Shown here in pieces: positions 1 to 9,358 of a stretch of 35,198 nt of DNA. Source of the stretch: Campylobacterales bacterium. Its GTDB lineage: Bacteria; Campylobacterota; Campylobacteria; Campylobacterales; Sulfurovaceae. The DNA lies in the NCBI GenBank assembly GCA_024279555.1, contig JAJRRK010000071.1, positions 1 through 35,198 on the forward strand, given 5' to 3'. The notes beneath the pieces are model-generated. The model ran no database searches, had not been told where the DNA came from, and saw only the letters and a list, made by a program, of their open reading frames with translations. Both the position numbers and the translations under genes were made by a program. The first letter of the stretch is position 1. The number at the start of each line of letters is the position of its first letter.

Positions 1-63
1 ATTATACATCAACCTTTATTGAATCTATGTTAAAATCCATGCAACCCAAGTGAAGGAGAGACA

Positions 64-579
64 ATGCGTATGATCGCATGGGCAGTTGTATCTGCCGCAC
101 TGTTGACTGCCTGTACGAACACGGAGCAGGAAGCACTCCTTGCACAGTATCAGAAGAACAGACACTACCATAAACAGCTTCTCAAGACAGAGAAGGTACA
201 ACTTTATGATGGCAATCTGACCAAAGTAGCATTAACCGCAACCTACCTCAATCCTGCTTCGTCTGAACAAAATGCTACAGAGGATGAACGTTTCATCATA
301 GGGCTCTATATGGAAGATGCCCTTGAAAAGAGTGGTCACTATGACTTTAACCTTTCTCTTGACGGGGAAGCACCCAGAGAAGTTCTGCCGCTTACACATA
401 GAGACAGCAGGCTTAAAAACCTCTCTTTTATCTCGGAATGGAACCACTATTTTCTTGTGACATTCCCCCATATTTCCAAGAATAGGTTCAAACTTGTATT
501 TGAGAGTGAAACATATGGAAAAGGGGAGCTGGACTTTGCCAAGAAGGCAAAATATATTTTCTCAAAAAAAGCCTTCTGA
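64..579 (+). CDS. hypothetical lipoprotein
   Basis: 171-aa ORF with signal peptide and lipobox-like LLTAC; RBS-like GGAGAG just upstream. Confidence 0.7.
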   Translation: MRMIAWAVVSAALLTACTNTEQEALLAQYQKNRHYHKQLLKTEKVQLYDGNLTKVALTATYLNPASSEQNATEDERFIIGLYMEDALEKSGHYDFNLSLDGEAPREVLPLTHRDSRLKNLSFISEWNHYFLVTFPHISKNRFKLVFESETYGKGELDFAKKAKYIFSKKAF

Positions 580-581
580 GT

Positions 582-1868
582 CTATTTCCTGAAACGGTCT
601 GTCAAATAGGGGTCGGTAAGTGTTTTGATAAACGGAAGCAGCCTCATCGGTTTGCCCAGTTTGTTCATGTAGATGACGTAGTTGGTCAAAACACGCTTGC
701 CGTACTCTCTTGCCTCGACATTACTCATCTTTTCCATACTTAGATAGGGCTCAAATGGTCCGGGTCTGAAATTGCCACGTTTACGGATAAGTTTTTTGGT
801 AAAGCCTATGCCGCCATTATAGGCGTAAGCGATGAAAAGCGGATGGTAGAGATATTTGGTGAGATAATCAAGATGATAGTTTGCATAGTCGATTGCCTTG
901 TAGGGGTTGAATATCTCATCATAGTCGATGCGTTCTCCTTTTTGTTTGGCGACATGGTCGATGAGAAACGGCATAAACTGCATCATCCCCAGTGCAAAGG
1001 AGCGAGAAACGGCAGAAGGAACAAAGCGGCTCTCCTGTCTTGCAATGGCATAGATAAGTGCCTGACGTTCGATGGGAAACCGCTTCATGAAATCACGATA
1101 GGGCATGGGGAAATAACTTTTGGTGTAATTACATGCACGTGCTTTGATATAGGTATGCATACCGATGGTCTCCTGTGATTCACAATCTTCGGCAAGATCA
1201 TCCAGATCGACATTTCCAGAGAAGAGTTTCCGCTTTATTTTTGCCCAGTCAATGGGATCTTCGGCATCGATGCCCCACACACTTTTTTGGGAGACCTTCG
1301 GGGTGATGATCGTTCGGGGATACTTGTCTCCCGTCATATCTGCTGCCAGAAGAGTGTACATATTGATATGATAGCTTTGTTTCAATTTGAGCAGATAGCT
1401 TTTGTTCTTCGTTACCAGATAGAGCCAGAAAAGGGCTTTGTCCTTCTCCCAACGCTCCTCATAGATACGGTAGGCGGAATTGAAGTATTGCGCGGCGAGT
1501 TTAAGCTGCCGCTTCTGTACCATGGAAATCCCTTTTTTAAAGGCGAAGTTTCCCTGTGCACGGTTTTTCCATGTGTCAGCATCACCATTTTTGTAGCGGA
1601 TGGGTGTGGGTTTGAAACTGGGGTATGAGCCTGTTTTTTTCCGATAGGCTGTTTTCAGTTTCTTGTTCAGGGAGTTGGCTTCCCGGATGATGGCGCGTGC
1701 TTCGGCGGCAGTGGTACTGCGCTGTCTGAGAAAACGCCAGATGTAGTAGTCCTTTTCAACGCTCTGTGGCATACTGTGTATCTGACTGTAGGAGAAGTGT
1801 TTTGCCTGCAAGAGGCTCCCCGCCAGCAGTAGTATTGTCAGCAAAGTAATGAAAGAAGGGTGTCTCAT
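582..1868 (-). CDS. lytic murein transglycosylase (Slt family)
   Basis: Signal peptide plus C-terminal SLT motifs: ALIYAIARQESRFVPSAVS, ALGMMQFMP, AYNGG. Confidence 0.9.
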   Translation of the reverse strand: MRHPSFITLLTILLLAGSLLQAKHFSYSQIHSMPQSVEKDYYIWRFLRQRSTTAAEARAIIREANSLNKKLKTAYRKKTGSYPSFKPTPIRYKNGDADTWKNRAQGNFAFKKGISMVQKRQLKLAAQYFNSAYRIYEERWEKDKALFWLYLVTKNKSYLLKLKQSYHINMYTLLAADMTGDKYPRTIITPKVSQKSVWGIDAEDPIDWAKIKRKLFSGNVDLDDLAEDCESQETIGMHTYIKARACNYTKSYFPMPYRDFMKRFPIERQALIYAIARQESRFVPSAVSRSFALGMMQFMPFLIDHVAKQKGERIDYDEIFNPYKAIDYANYHLDYLTKYLYHPLFIAYAYNGGIGFTKKLIRKRGNFRPGPFEPYLSMEKMSNVEAREYGKRVLTNYVIYMNKLGKPMRLLPFIKTLTDPYLTDRFRK

Positions 1869-1873
1869 CCGTT

Positions 1874-2152
1874 TTATCCAAACACAAGTTTCATCATAAA
1901 AAGGTCAATGAACTGCAGCCCGAAGATGATCACCAGTGGCGAGAGATCAATACCACCTATGATCAGAAACGGGAACCTGCGCCTGAGCCAGTAGTAAACC
2001 GGCTCTGTCAGACGGTAGAGTACCTGAACGATGGGGTTGCTCGGATCGGGTCGCACGAAACTCAGCAGAGCAGAAATGATAACCACCCAGATATAGAGTG
2101 TGATGACCATATGGATAATGTTGACAACTGAATAGATGAATGCGTCTATCAT
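1874..2152 (-). CDS. YggT family membrane protein
   Basis: 92 aa, two hydrophobic segments, FVRPDPSNPIVQVLYRLTEPVYYWLRRRFP motif typical of YggT. Confidence 0.9.
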   Translation of the reverse strand: MIDAFIYSVVNIIHMVITLYIWVVIISALLSFVRPDPSNPIVQVLYRLTEPVYYWLRRRFPFLIIGGIDLSPLVIIFGLQFIDLFMMKLVFG

Positions 2153-3408
2153 GAGATTACCTCCAGTAAATAAGATCGGATATAAGGATAGATATCCTGT
2201 AGATCAGGTCCCTGCTGTACCCCTGTCAGCAGCAGACGCAGCGGTGTTTTGAGCTTTTCGCCCTGAAGTCCTGTAGTTTGGGTGACATACGCCTGCAGCT
2301 CCTCGAAGGTCTCGAACATCGGTGCGTCGAGGAGTACCTGCTGAATTTGGCGCATCTGTTTTCTCCAGACACCTTCAAATGACTTGGGTGCCAGGATAGG
2401 GCGTATTTTGGCAGCGAGTTCGTTGATGGTACTTGCCTCTTCGAGGTAGAGTTTTGCCAGTTTCCCGATGTCCGCATCGGCAAAACCAAAGAGCGTAGAG
2501 AGCTGTTTGTCATCCATCATCTGTAGATGCGCACGATTGATAGTGTGCAGTTCTTCAAGCTCGAAAACCACAGGTGTTTGGGGTGCATCTTCGAGTTTAA
2601 ACCATTCGATCGCTTCGGGAAAATAGAATATCTCTTTGGGCACATCGGTCGTGCTCAGAAGCAGCAGGTAGTTGATGATGGCATCGGGGATGAAGCCCTC
2701 GGCAAAGAGTCGCAGGAGCGAAAACGTGTCATCCTCGGCGAGTATCGTCCCCTTTTTGTTCACCAGTGAAGCGAGGTGTGCGTAGTGGCAGACTTCATTG
2801 TAGCCGAGCATCTCTTTGATGTAGACCTGCTTTGCGGTAGATTGTATCTTCTGGGCACTCTCAATGACCAGATCCACCCCGCTGAGCATATCAGCACAGG
2901 CAGCGGCAAAGTCGGAAGTGGGGGAGGCATCGCTGCGAAGGATGACAAAACTGTCGATCTCGTCGGGTGCAGTGATCACTTTGCCCTGTATCATATCGTG
3001 ATAGACGACACGCTCTTGCGGCTTTTGTACCCTGACGACAAATGATTCGCCACTCTCTTCGAGTCGGTTGTAGTCGCCTTTGTCACGTGAGAGACATTCA
3101 CCGTTACACTGATCACTTTTGCAGGTACAGACAAAGGCTTTCCCTTCTTCGAAAAGCCGGATAGCGAGGGTCTGATGAAGGTGTGTGTGTTCGCTCTGAT
3201 GATGGACACGGTCGTGGATGACAGCAAACTTCTCGAGAATCTGCATGATCTCGGTATCCTTGCCTTCGATAACTGCTTCTTTGTTCGTGTCGTTGATACG
3301 TACGAGAAACGGTACATTTTTCTGTTTTGCCACAAGGTAGTTGACCAGTGCGATACGTAGTTGGTCGATGTGCATATCACCTGTGGGTGAAGGCGCGAAT
3401 CTCAGCAT
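2149..3408 (-). CDS. glutamyl-tRNA synthetase-like protein with eroded catalytic signatures
   Basis: MLRFAPSPTGDMHIDQLRIAL start (internal Met of the 428-aa ORF); class I GluRS fold extends through EGFIPDAIINYL; overlaps the yggT-like gene by 4 nt. Confidence 0.85.
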   Translation of the reverse strand: MLRFAPSPTGDMHIDQLRIALVNYLVAKQKNVPFLVRINDTNKEAVIEGKDTEIMQILEKFAVIHDRVHHQSEHTHLHQTLAIRLFEEGKAFVCTCKSDQCNGECLSRDKGDYNRLEESGESFVVRVQKPQERVVYHDMIQGKVITAPDEIDSFVILRSDASPTSDFAAACADMLSGVDLVIESAQKIQSTAKQVYIKEMLGYNEVCHYAHLASLVNKKGTILAEDDTFSLLRLFAEGFIPDAIINYLLLLSTTDVPKEIFYFPEAIEWFKLEDAPQTPVVFELEELHTINRAHLQMMDDKQLSTLFGFADADIGKLAKLYLEEASTINELAAKIRPILAPKSFEGVWRKQMRQIQQVLLDAPMFETFEELQAYVTQTTGLQGEKLKTPLRLLLTGVQQGPDLQDIYPYIRSYLLEVIS

Positions 3409-3546
3409 CTGTTCCTCTCCGGAAATAAAGTACATTATTATAGGCTTTTTTGCTTTGGAAAATGATAGTCCACCAAGGTAAACAGAACAATAAGCACAGA
3501 TTGGTTAAAATACACCCTTATTATCGCAGATACAAAGGGTCTATAT

Positions 3547-5808
3547 ATGGCAGCAAAAAGCAAGGATTTCCTACGCAGGATCGTCGAAGAGGATCTGGCT
3601 TCGGGAAAATATAAAGAGATCGTAACACGCTTCCCGCCTGAACCCAACGGTTTTCCACACATCGGACATGCCAAGTCCATTACCATTAACTTTGGGATTG
3701 CCAAAGACTACAACGGACGCTGCCATCTGCGTATGGACGACACCAACCCCACCACGGAAGATACCAAATATGTCGAAGCGCTCAAAGATGCCGTCGAGTG
3801 GCTTGGTTTCAAGTGGGATGGGGATGTGCGTTATACCTCCGACTACTTCGACAAGCTCTACGCCTATGCCATCGAGCTCATCAAAATGGGGAAAGCCTAT
3901 GTCGACAGCTTGGATGAAGAGACGATGCGCAAGTTCAGGGGTACCGTTACCTCCCCGGGGAAACGCAGCAAGTATGCCCAGCGCAGTGTCGAAGAGAACC
4001 TTGACCTGCTCGAACGTATGAAGAACGGTGAGTTCGAGGAGGGTGCCCATGTACTGCGTGCCAAGATCGACATGGCATCGCCCAATATGAAGATGCGCGA
4101 TCCGCTGCTCTACCGTATCCGGCATGCGCACCACTACCGTGCAGGAGACAAGTGGGCGATCTACCCTATGTATGACTTTGCACACTGCCTTTCAGACTAT
4201 ATCGAGGGGATCACCCACTCGTTCTGTACACTGGAGTTTGAGAACAACCGGGAGATCTACGACTGGGTCATCGACACCTTGGGCCTGCCTCCGCCGCGTC
4301 CCTACCAGTACGAGTTCGCCAGACTCAACATTAACTACACGGTGATGAGTAAACGAAAACTGCTCGAGTTGGTAGAAAAGAAGATCGTCAACGGCTGGGA
4401 CGATCCGCGTATGCCGACTATTGCGGGGTATAGGCGAAGAGGGTACACCCCCGAGTCTATCCTCACTTTTTGTGATCAGATCGGTATCGCCAAAGCCAAC
4501 TCGGTCGTGGATGTCTCGCAGCTTGAGTTCTGTATCCGGGATGATCTCAACCCCAAGGTGCCGCGTGTGATGTGTGTGGTCGATCCGCTCAAGGTGACCA
4601 TCGTCAACTATGAAGGCAGTGAAGAGATAGGTGCACCGTACTATCCGCACGATGTCCCCAAAGAGGGCTCGCGTATCATGCCGTTCTCCAAAGAGATCTA
4701 TATCAACCGGGAGGATTTCAGCGAAAATCCGCCCAAGGGGTACTTCCGTCTGACTCCCGATCAGCCGGTACGCCTGAAGTATGCCTATATCATCACCTGT
4801 AAAGAGGTGATCAAAGATGCGGAGGGGAACATCACCGAGATCAAAGCGGAGTACCACCCCGACTCCAAAAGCGGATCAGACACCAGCGGTATCAAGGTCA
4901 AGAGTGCGATCCAGTGGGTAGAAGCCAACAGCGCCAAAAAGGTGGAACTACGGCTTTATGACAGACTCTTCTGTGTCCAAGCACCCCAAGGGATTGAAGA
5001 TATCAATCCTGACTCACTCAAGATCGTCAAAGATGCGCTCATCGAACCGGCGGTCATCACCGAAAAACCTGACGTGCGTTTCCAGTTTGAGCGGGAGGGG
5101 TACTTCTTTGCCGATCCTGTTGACTATAGCGATGAGATGCCTGTTTTCAACAAGATTGTTTCTCTCAAGGATTCATGGGCAAAAAAGAGTAAGGCGCCCG
5201 AAAAACCCAAAGCCCAAAAGCAGAAGACAGCCCCCAAAAAAGCACAGGTTGAGGGAGAAGTGGCTCCAATGAGTGAAGCGGAGCAGGCGCGTTACGACCG
5301 CTACACCAAAGCACTGCAACTCAAGAGTACCGTTGCGGAGATGATCGCCAGAGATGAAAAACTCTCAATATTTTTCGAAGAAGCGCTCAAAGCCTATCAT
5401 GCTCCCGTAAACATTGCCAATATCGTAGCCAATGAAGTCTCAAGGGAGATGAAGCAGCAGGAAAAACTGCTCTTTTCGCCCCAACAAGTTGCGCAACTGG
5501 TAAAAATGATCGATGATGAGACCATCTCGACCAAGATCGCCAAAGAGGTATTTGAAGTGATGGCGCAAAGCGGAGAGGATCCCGAAGCAGTCGTCGCGTC
5601 AAAAGTACTCAAACAGATCAGTGACCCTGCCGAGATCCTGCCGGTCATTGACGAAGTGATCGCCCAAAATCCTGATAATGTGCAAAAATACAAAGAGGGC
5701 AATCAAAAACTGTTCGGTTTCTTCGTCGGACAGGTACTCAAAGCGACCGGGGGCAAGGCAAATCCGAAAGTGGTTAATACACTGGTGAAACAGCAGCTTG
5801 AGGTTTAG
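3547..5808 (+). CDS. glnS: glutaminyl-tRNA synthetase with C-terminal YqeY/GatB-tail domain
   Basis: PPEPNGFPHIGHAKS (HIGH) and VMSKRKL (KMSKS) intact; C-terminal NIVANEVSREMKQQ...ISTKIAKEVFEVM...VGQVLKATGGKANPKVVNTLVKQQL matches the YqeY/GatB tail. Confidence 0.93.
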   Translation: MAAKSKDFLRRIVEEDLASGKYKEIVTRFPPEPNGFPHIGHAKSITINFGIAKDYNGRCHLRMDDTNPTTEDTKYVEALKDAVEWLGFKWDGDVRYTSDYFDKLYAYAIELIKMGKAYVDSLDEETMRKFRGTVTSPGKRSKYAQRSVEENLDLLERMKNGEFEEGAHVLRAKIDMASPNMKMRDPLLYRIRHAHHYRAGDKWAIYPMYDFAHCLSDYIEGITHSFCTLEFENNREIYDWVIDTLGLPPPRPYQYEFARLNINYTVMSKRKLLELVEKKIVNGWDDPRMPTIAGYRRRGYTPESILTFCDQIGIAKANSVVDVSQLEFCIRDDLNPKVPRVMCVVDPLKVTIVNYEGSEEIGAPYYPHDVPKEGSRIMPFSKEIYINREDFSENPPKGYFRLTPDQPVRLKYAYIITCKEVIKDAEGNITEIKAEYHPDSKSGSDTSGIKVKSAIQWVEANSAKKVELRLYDRLFCVQAPQGIEDINPDSLKIVKDALIEPAVITEKPDVRFQFEREGYFFADPVDYSDEMPVFNKIVSLKDSWAKKSKAPEKPKAQKQKTAPKKAQVEGEVAPMSEAEQARYDRYTKALQLKSTVAEMIARDEKLSIFFEEALKAYHAPVNIANIVANEVSREMKQQEKLLFSPQQVAQLVKMIDDETISTKIAKEVFEVMAQSGEDPEAVVASKVLKQISDPAEILPVIDEVIAQNPDNVQKYKEGNQKLFGFFVGQVLKATGGKANPKVVNTLVKQQLEV

Positions 5809-5812
5809 CCGG

Positions 5813-6376
5813 TTAGAAACGCTTATGCCTTACGCCGCCAACCTGCATACGGATCGGCTCTTCTTTATGTAATTGTGATGGCATTGTTACGGTTTTAGGC
5901 AGTGCTTTTGATTTGGTATATTCAGTCTTGATACCCTTTTCATCGACAATAGTCAGTTTGTTATTGTCCAGGAAGGTAATGGTGTTGATGCGAATAGGGT
6001 TGCCTCTCAGGCGTGCCTGATAGGTGCCTGCCAACAATTCGAGAGAGCGTTGGGTAATTGTGCGAGAGACCTCTTTTGCAAAAGGCACCTCTATTTTTTG
6101 GATGACCACCACAAGGGTTGTCACATAGCGTTTCCAAATACCTGAAGCCTTTACCTGCAGATCTTTGATGAAGTGTTCGCCTTTTTTGAGGTTGACCAGA
6201 ATGGTAATGTCGAAGGTGTGATCGGCTTTGAGATTGAGAAACTCTTTTTCCGTGACATGGGTACGGTTTTCGCTGGTCGAAGTGGTGATAGTCTGCCAGT
6301 TACCCACGGTCATGTCATGGACGGGCTCTGCATGAAGCAGCAGAGCAAGAGAAACAAGCGTCAAAAGATGTCGCAT
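5813..6376 (-). CDS. hypothetical exported protein
   Basis: 187-aa ORF with N-terminal signal peptide MRHLLTLVSLALLLHA. Confidence 0.65.
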   Translation of the reverse strand: MRHLLTLVSLALLLHAEPVHDMTVGNWQTITTSTSENRTHVTEKEFLNLKADHTFDITILVNLKKGEHFIKDLQVKASGIWKRYVTTLVVVIQKIEVPFAKEVSRTITQRSLELLAGTYQARLRGNPIRINTITFLDNNKLTIVDEKGIKTEYTKSKALPKTVTMPSQLHKEEPIRMQVGGVRHKRF

Positions 6377-6385
6377 CGTCGCTTC

Positions 6386-7123
6386 CTATCCGAGATACTG
6401 TTTGAGGGTATATTGCATATCCTCATCCAGATCCAGATTTTTGTACATCCACTGCAGGTAGCCCATGTCTTCCCGTGAGATCTCTTCGATGTCGCGGTCT
6501 TTGTATTTACCGAACTTGAAGGTCTTAATGAGCACCGGCGTTTTCGTCAGCTCTGCCATCTTCTGCATCGGGTTGACGCCGGGAAATTGCTCCTGTATCA
6601 GCTGTACCAGTTTTGAGAGCAGCAGTTTCATGACCAGCACATCACCAATGGCATCATGTGCTTTGATGGTGATACCGAGTTTTTCCGCCTCCTGCGCTTC
6701 GGTCTTGTAAAGCTCAAGCGCATAGCGCAGGTATTGAAGCCTGTGGTAGGGCATGTCAGGCAGCAGGTGTCTGGCGCAGCGTACGGTATCGATAAGTGTA
6801 TAGCGGTTGGTAAATCCCTCTTTCTCCAACATGCCCAGATCAAAACCGATATTGTGGGCGATAAGATAGTTCTCTTCACTGTTGTATGTTTCGACTTTCT
6901 GGGAAAAATCGGTTTTGCTGAAGGGGGGCTTGTTCTCTATGACCTCCGGTGTGATGTTGTGCACTTCCATCGCTTCGATGCTGATGGGTACGGATGTGGA
7001 ACAGAGTTCGTCAAAGACTTCGATGTTCTCTCTGTCATGCACGATCATCGCGCCAACCTGGATGATACGGTCATTTTCCTGATTACCTGTGGTTTCTGTG
7101 TCGAAAAGTACATAAACTGCCAT
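6386..7123 (-). CDS. DnaQ-like 3'-5' exonuclease with C-terminal ExoX-like/DUF3820-type module
   Basis: YVLFDTETTG (ExoI), LIAHNIGFDLGML (ExoII), HDAIGDVLV (ExoIII); C-term FKFGKYKDRDIEEISREDMGYLQWM. Start set at internal MAVYVLFD. Confidence 0.88.
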   Translation of the reverse strand: MAVYVLFDTETTGNQENDRIIQVGAMIVHDRENIEVFDELCSTSVPISIEAMEVHNITPEVIENKPPFSKTDFSQKVETYNSEENYLIAHNIGFDLGMLEKEGFTNRYTLIDTVRCARHLLPDMPYHRLQYLRYALELYKTEAQEAEKLGITIKAHDAIGDVLVMKLLLSKLVQLIQEQFPGVNPMQKMAELTKTPVLIKTFKFGKYKDRDIEEISREDMGYLQWMYKNLDLDEDMQYTLKQYLG

Positions 7124-7234
7124 AGTGGATGATCCTGCTGTATTTGAAGTAGAGAAATCATACCCAATTTCCTCTGATACTCCAAATTCAATCACTCATG
7201 GTATAATATCTCCAAATTAACACAGGAGTCCCTC

Positions 7235-7684
7235 ATGACCGTAGATGAAATAATGATTGAACACATGATGAGCCCGAAGAATTATGGGACACTGCCTCTT
7301 GCCAACGCCGAAGGGATCGGAAAGAACCCGCAAAATGGCGAGAAGGTCGTCATCTATATTCATGTCAAAGAGGATGAAGCAAAACCCTATATCGATGACA
7401 TTGCATTTAAGGCCATTGGGTGTACAACGACCATCGTCGCCGGTTCGATGCTGACCGAGGAGGCAAAAGGACTTACGCTTGACGGTGCACGCAACCTTGT
7501 TGCCGCGACGATGGAGCTGTTGGAGAAGCTCCCCCCTGAAGATGCCGCCTGTTCGGAGATGGTCGCCCTTGCCATCAAGGCGGCGGTCGATACCTACGAG
7601 AAGCGAAAAGAGGAGAGTGACTACCCCGCCATCACCTATCAGGTCACCAATGACTGTACCCCCAAAGAGGAGAACGCCCAATGA
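7235..7684 (+). CDS. IscU/NifU-N-like iron-sulfur scaffold homolog (one ligand Cys missing)
   Basis: HMMSPKNYGTL, FKAIGCTTTIVAGSMLTE, LPPEDAACSEMVALAIKAAV match IscU/NifU-N; the first motif reads NPQNGE instead of a CGD-type motif. Confidence 0.85.
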   Translation: MTVDEIMIEHMMSPKNYGTLPLANAEGIGKNPQNGEKVVIYIHVKEDEAKPYIDDIAFKAIGCTTTIVAGSMLTEEAKGLTLDGARNLVAATMELLEKLPPEDAACSEMVALAIKAAVDTYEKRKEESDYPAITYQVTNDCTPKEENAQ

Positions 7685-8517
7685 AGACCGTACTGATCAA
7701 AACACACGAGGCATGGCTGGAGATGCTCATGGCAGGGTTCATGAGCCATACGCAGAACAAGCAGGTGCTCTTTGATTTTTCTGACATACTGTTCCGTCAC
7801 TTCACATGGGTAGAACAGGAGTTGATCCGTTCGGGTGAAGCATACGACTACAACAGAGACAATATTCCCATTAAAGTAGAACGGTTGAGCCATATGCTCA
7901 AAGCGATCATCTCCCGCCTGCTTGAACTGGAACTTCAGCTTGTAGGCATGGAGAACAAAGCCTTGGCATCTCGCATCAGAACAGACATTACTTACATGGT
8001 CGATGTACTGCATGAGATGAATGATGAAGTGATCACGGCGTTCAATATGGAGCGGAAACTCCCCGGCATCGAACTGACAGAAGAGGCCACAGACGCTTTG
8101 ACTCTCTTTTTGTTCGATGAGAGTTATAAAGAGTATGAGCTCATCATGATTTACAACTATCTCAAGGCACACAGTGACGATGCGTTCCTCAACCGCATCT
8201 TCCAGATACTCATCGACGAGAGTGTGTTCCATTTGCGACAGTTTGGCGACATGATGGCGAAAATGGGCATACTTGCCGTGCCGAGGGTCGTAATGCGCGA
8301 GCTCTATGAAGTTGAAGATGTCGTAGCGTTCCTCAAAGCCGGTATTGAAGAGGAACTTGCCGCCAAAGATGAGTGCAAGAAGCTCTCCGAAGCGGTTGCA
8401 AAGGACTCCAAGCAACTGGCGAAGTTCTTTGACTTCATCAACTATCAGGAGAACTACCATATAGAGTTGATGACCGAAGCACTGGCACACTACAGTAAAA
8501 AGGAAGAGAATGGGTAA
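7681..8517 (+). CDS. ferritin-like (putative diiron four-helix) protein, probably two repeats
   Basis: Helical protein with LFRHFTWVEQEL, DESYKEYELIM, DESVFHLRQFGDMM, YQENYHIELM (E/H patterns of ferritin-like folds); ATGA overlap with upstream gene. Confidence 0.6.
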   Translation: MKTVLIKTHEAWLEMLMAGFMSHTQNKQVLFDFSDILFRHFTWVEQELIRSGEAYDYNRDNIPIKVERLSHMLKAIISRLLELELQLVGMENKALASRIRTDITYMVDVLHEMNDEVITAFNMERKLPGIELTEEATDALTLFLFDESYKEYELIMIYNYLKAHSDDAFLNRIFQILIDESVFHLRQFGDMMAKMGILAVPRVVMRELYEVEDVVAFLKAGIEEELAAKDECKKLSEAVAKDSKQLAKFFDFINYQENYHIELMTEALAHYSKKEENG

Positions 8518-9328
8518 AAAGCACTTTACCTCCGTGGTTTCATCGTATTTTGGCACATTCGCCTCCAAACGATTTCCCTCTATCATTCAGCATATCATCA
8601 ACAGCAGCTATGTGAAGCTTATGGGGCTTGATATGTCCGAGTTCAGAGAGCCTGCAAGTTATGAGACACTCAATGCGCTCTTTACCCGTCCACTAGAAGT
8701 CCCCCGTCCGCTTCCCGAAGACCCGCGCGCGCTTATCAGCGGTGTGGATGCGCTTGTGACAGATTATGGAACGGTCAGTGAGGGGAAAGCCTACCAGATC
8801 AAAGGAATGTCCTATAGTATAGATCGGCTCTTTGGGGAGTACCACAAAGCCGCTGCAGAGTGGATGGAGGGCGGAACGTTTATGAACTTCTATCTCTCAC
8901 CAAAGGACTACCACCGTTACCATATGCCCTTTGGTCTGAAGATACATTCGCTCACCCATATTCCCGGGAAGCTCTATCCGGTCAATTTTCCGCTCTTGCG
9001 CAACAAGCAGGATCTTTTCATTGAGAATGAGAGGGTGATCATCGAGTGTGAGGACGAAAAGGGTCGTATGCATATACTGGTGCTTGTCGGTGCGCTCAAT
9101 GTCGGCAAGATGGTCGTGACATTTGAGCCACGGGTCAATACCAACTCGGATATCACCGAGCCGCAGCACTATACCTATGAAGATCTAACGCTTGAGAGAG
9201 GAGTACTTTTGGGCTGGTTTGAGATGGGCTCTACACTTTTGCATTTTGCGCAAAAAGATGCCGTTGTGATAGAGCTTGCCATCAATCAGAAGGTCAAGTT
9301 TACCGATGTGATCGGAAGTGTGAAATAG
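8510..9328 (+). CDS. psd: phosphatidylserine decarboxylase proenzyme
   Basis: NFYLSPKDYHRYHMP, NERV, VGALNVGKM, FEMGSTLLHF (GST cleavage motif). Confidence 0.93.
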   Translation: MGKKHFTSVVSSYFGTFASKRFPSIIQHIINSSYVKLMGLDMSEFREPASYETLNALFTRPLEVPRPLPEDPRALISGVDALVTDYGTVSEGKAYQIKGMSYSIDRLFGEYHKAAAEWMEGGTFMNFYLSPKDYHRYHMPFGLKIHSLTHIPGKLYPVNFPLLRNKQDLFIENERVIIECEDEKGRMHILVLVGALNVGKMVVTFEPRVNTNSDITEPQHYTYEDLTLERGVLLGWFEMGSTLLHFAQKDAVVIELAINQKVKFTDVIGSVK

Positions 9329-9358
9329 ATATTATAAAATATTAAAAGGATTTTCAAG

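Noticed and set aside
2149-3408. Calling the GluRS-like protein GluQ-RS (YadB)
   Set aside because: It is about 419 aa with sequence continuing well past the KMSKS-equivalent position, whereas GluQ-RS lacks the C-terminal anticodon-binding region and normally keeps catalytic motifs.
3571-4857. Long antisense ORFs opposite glnS (204 aa and 221 aa)
   Set aside because: They lie on the opposite strand of a strongly supported GlnRS gene and have no recognisable domains; mirror ORFs are common in such codon-biased genes.
7639-8586. 315-aa minus-strand ORF opposite the ferritin-like gene
   Set aside because: Composition rich in His/Cys/Phe typical of antisense translation; the plus-strand operon with ATGA overlaps explains the region better.
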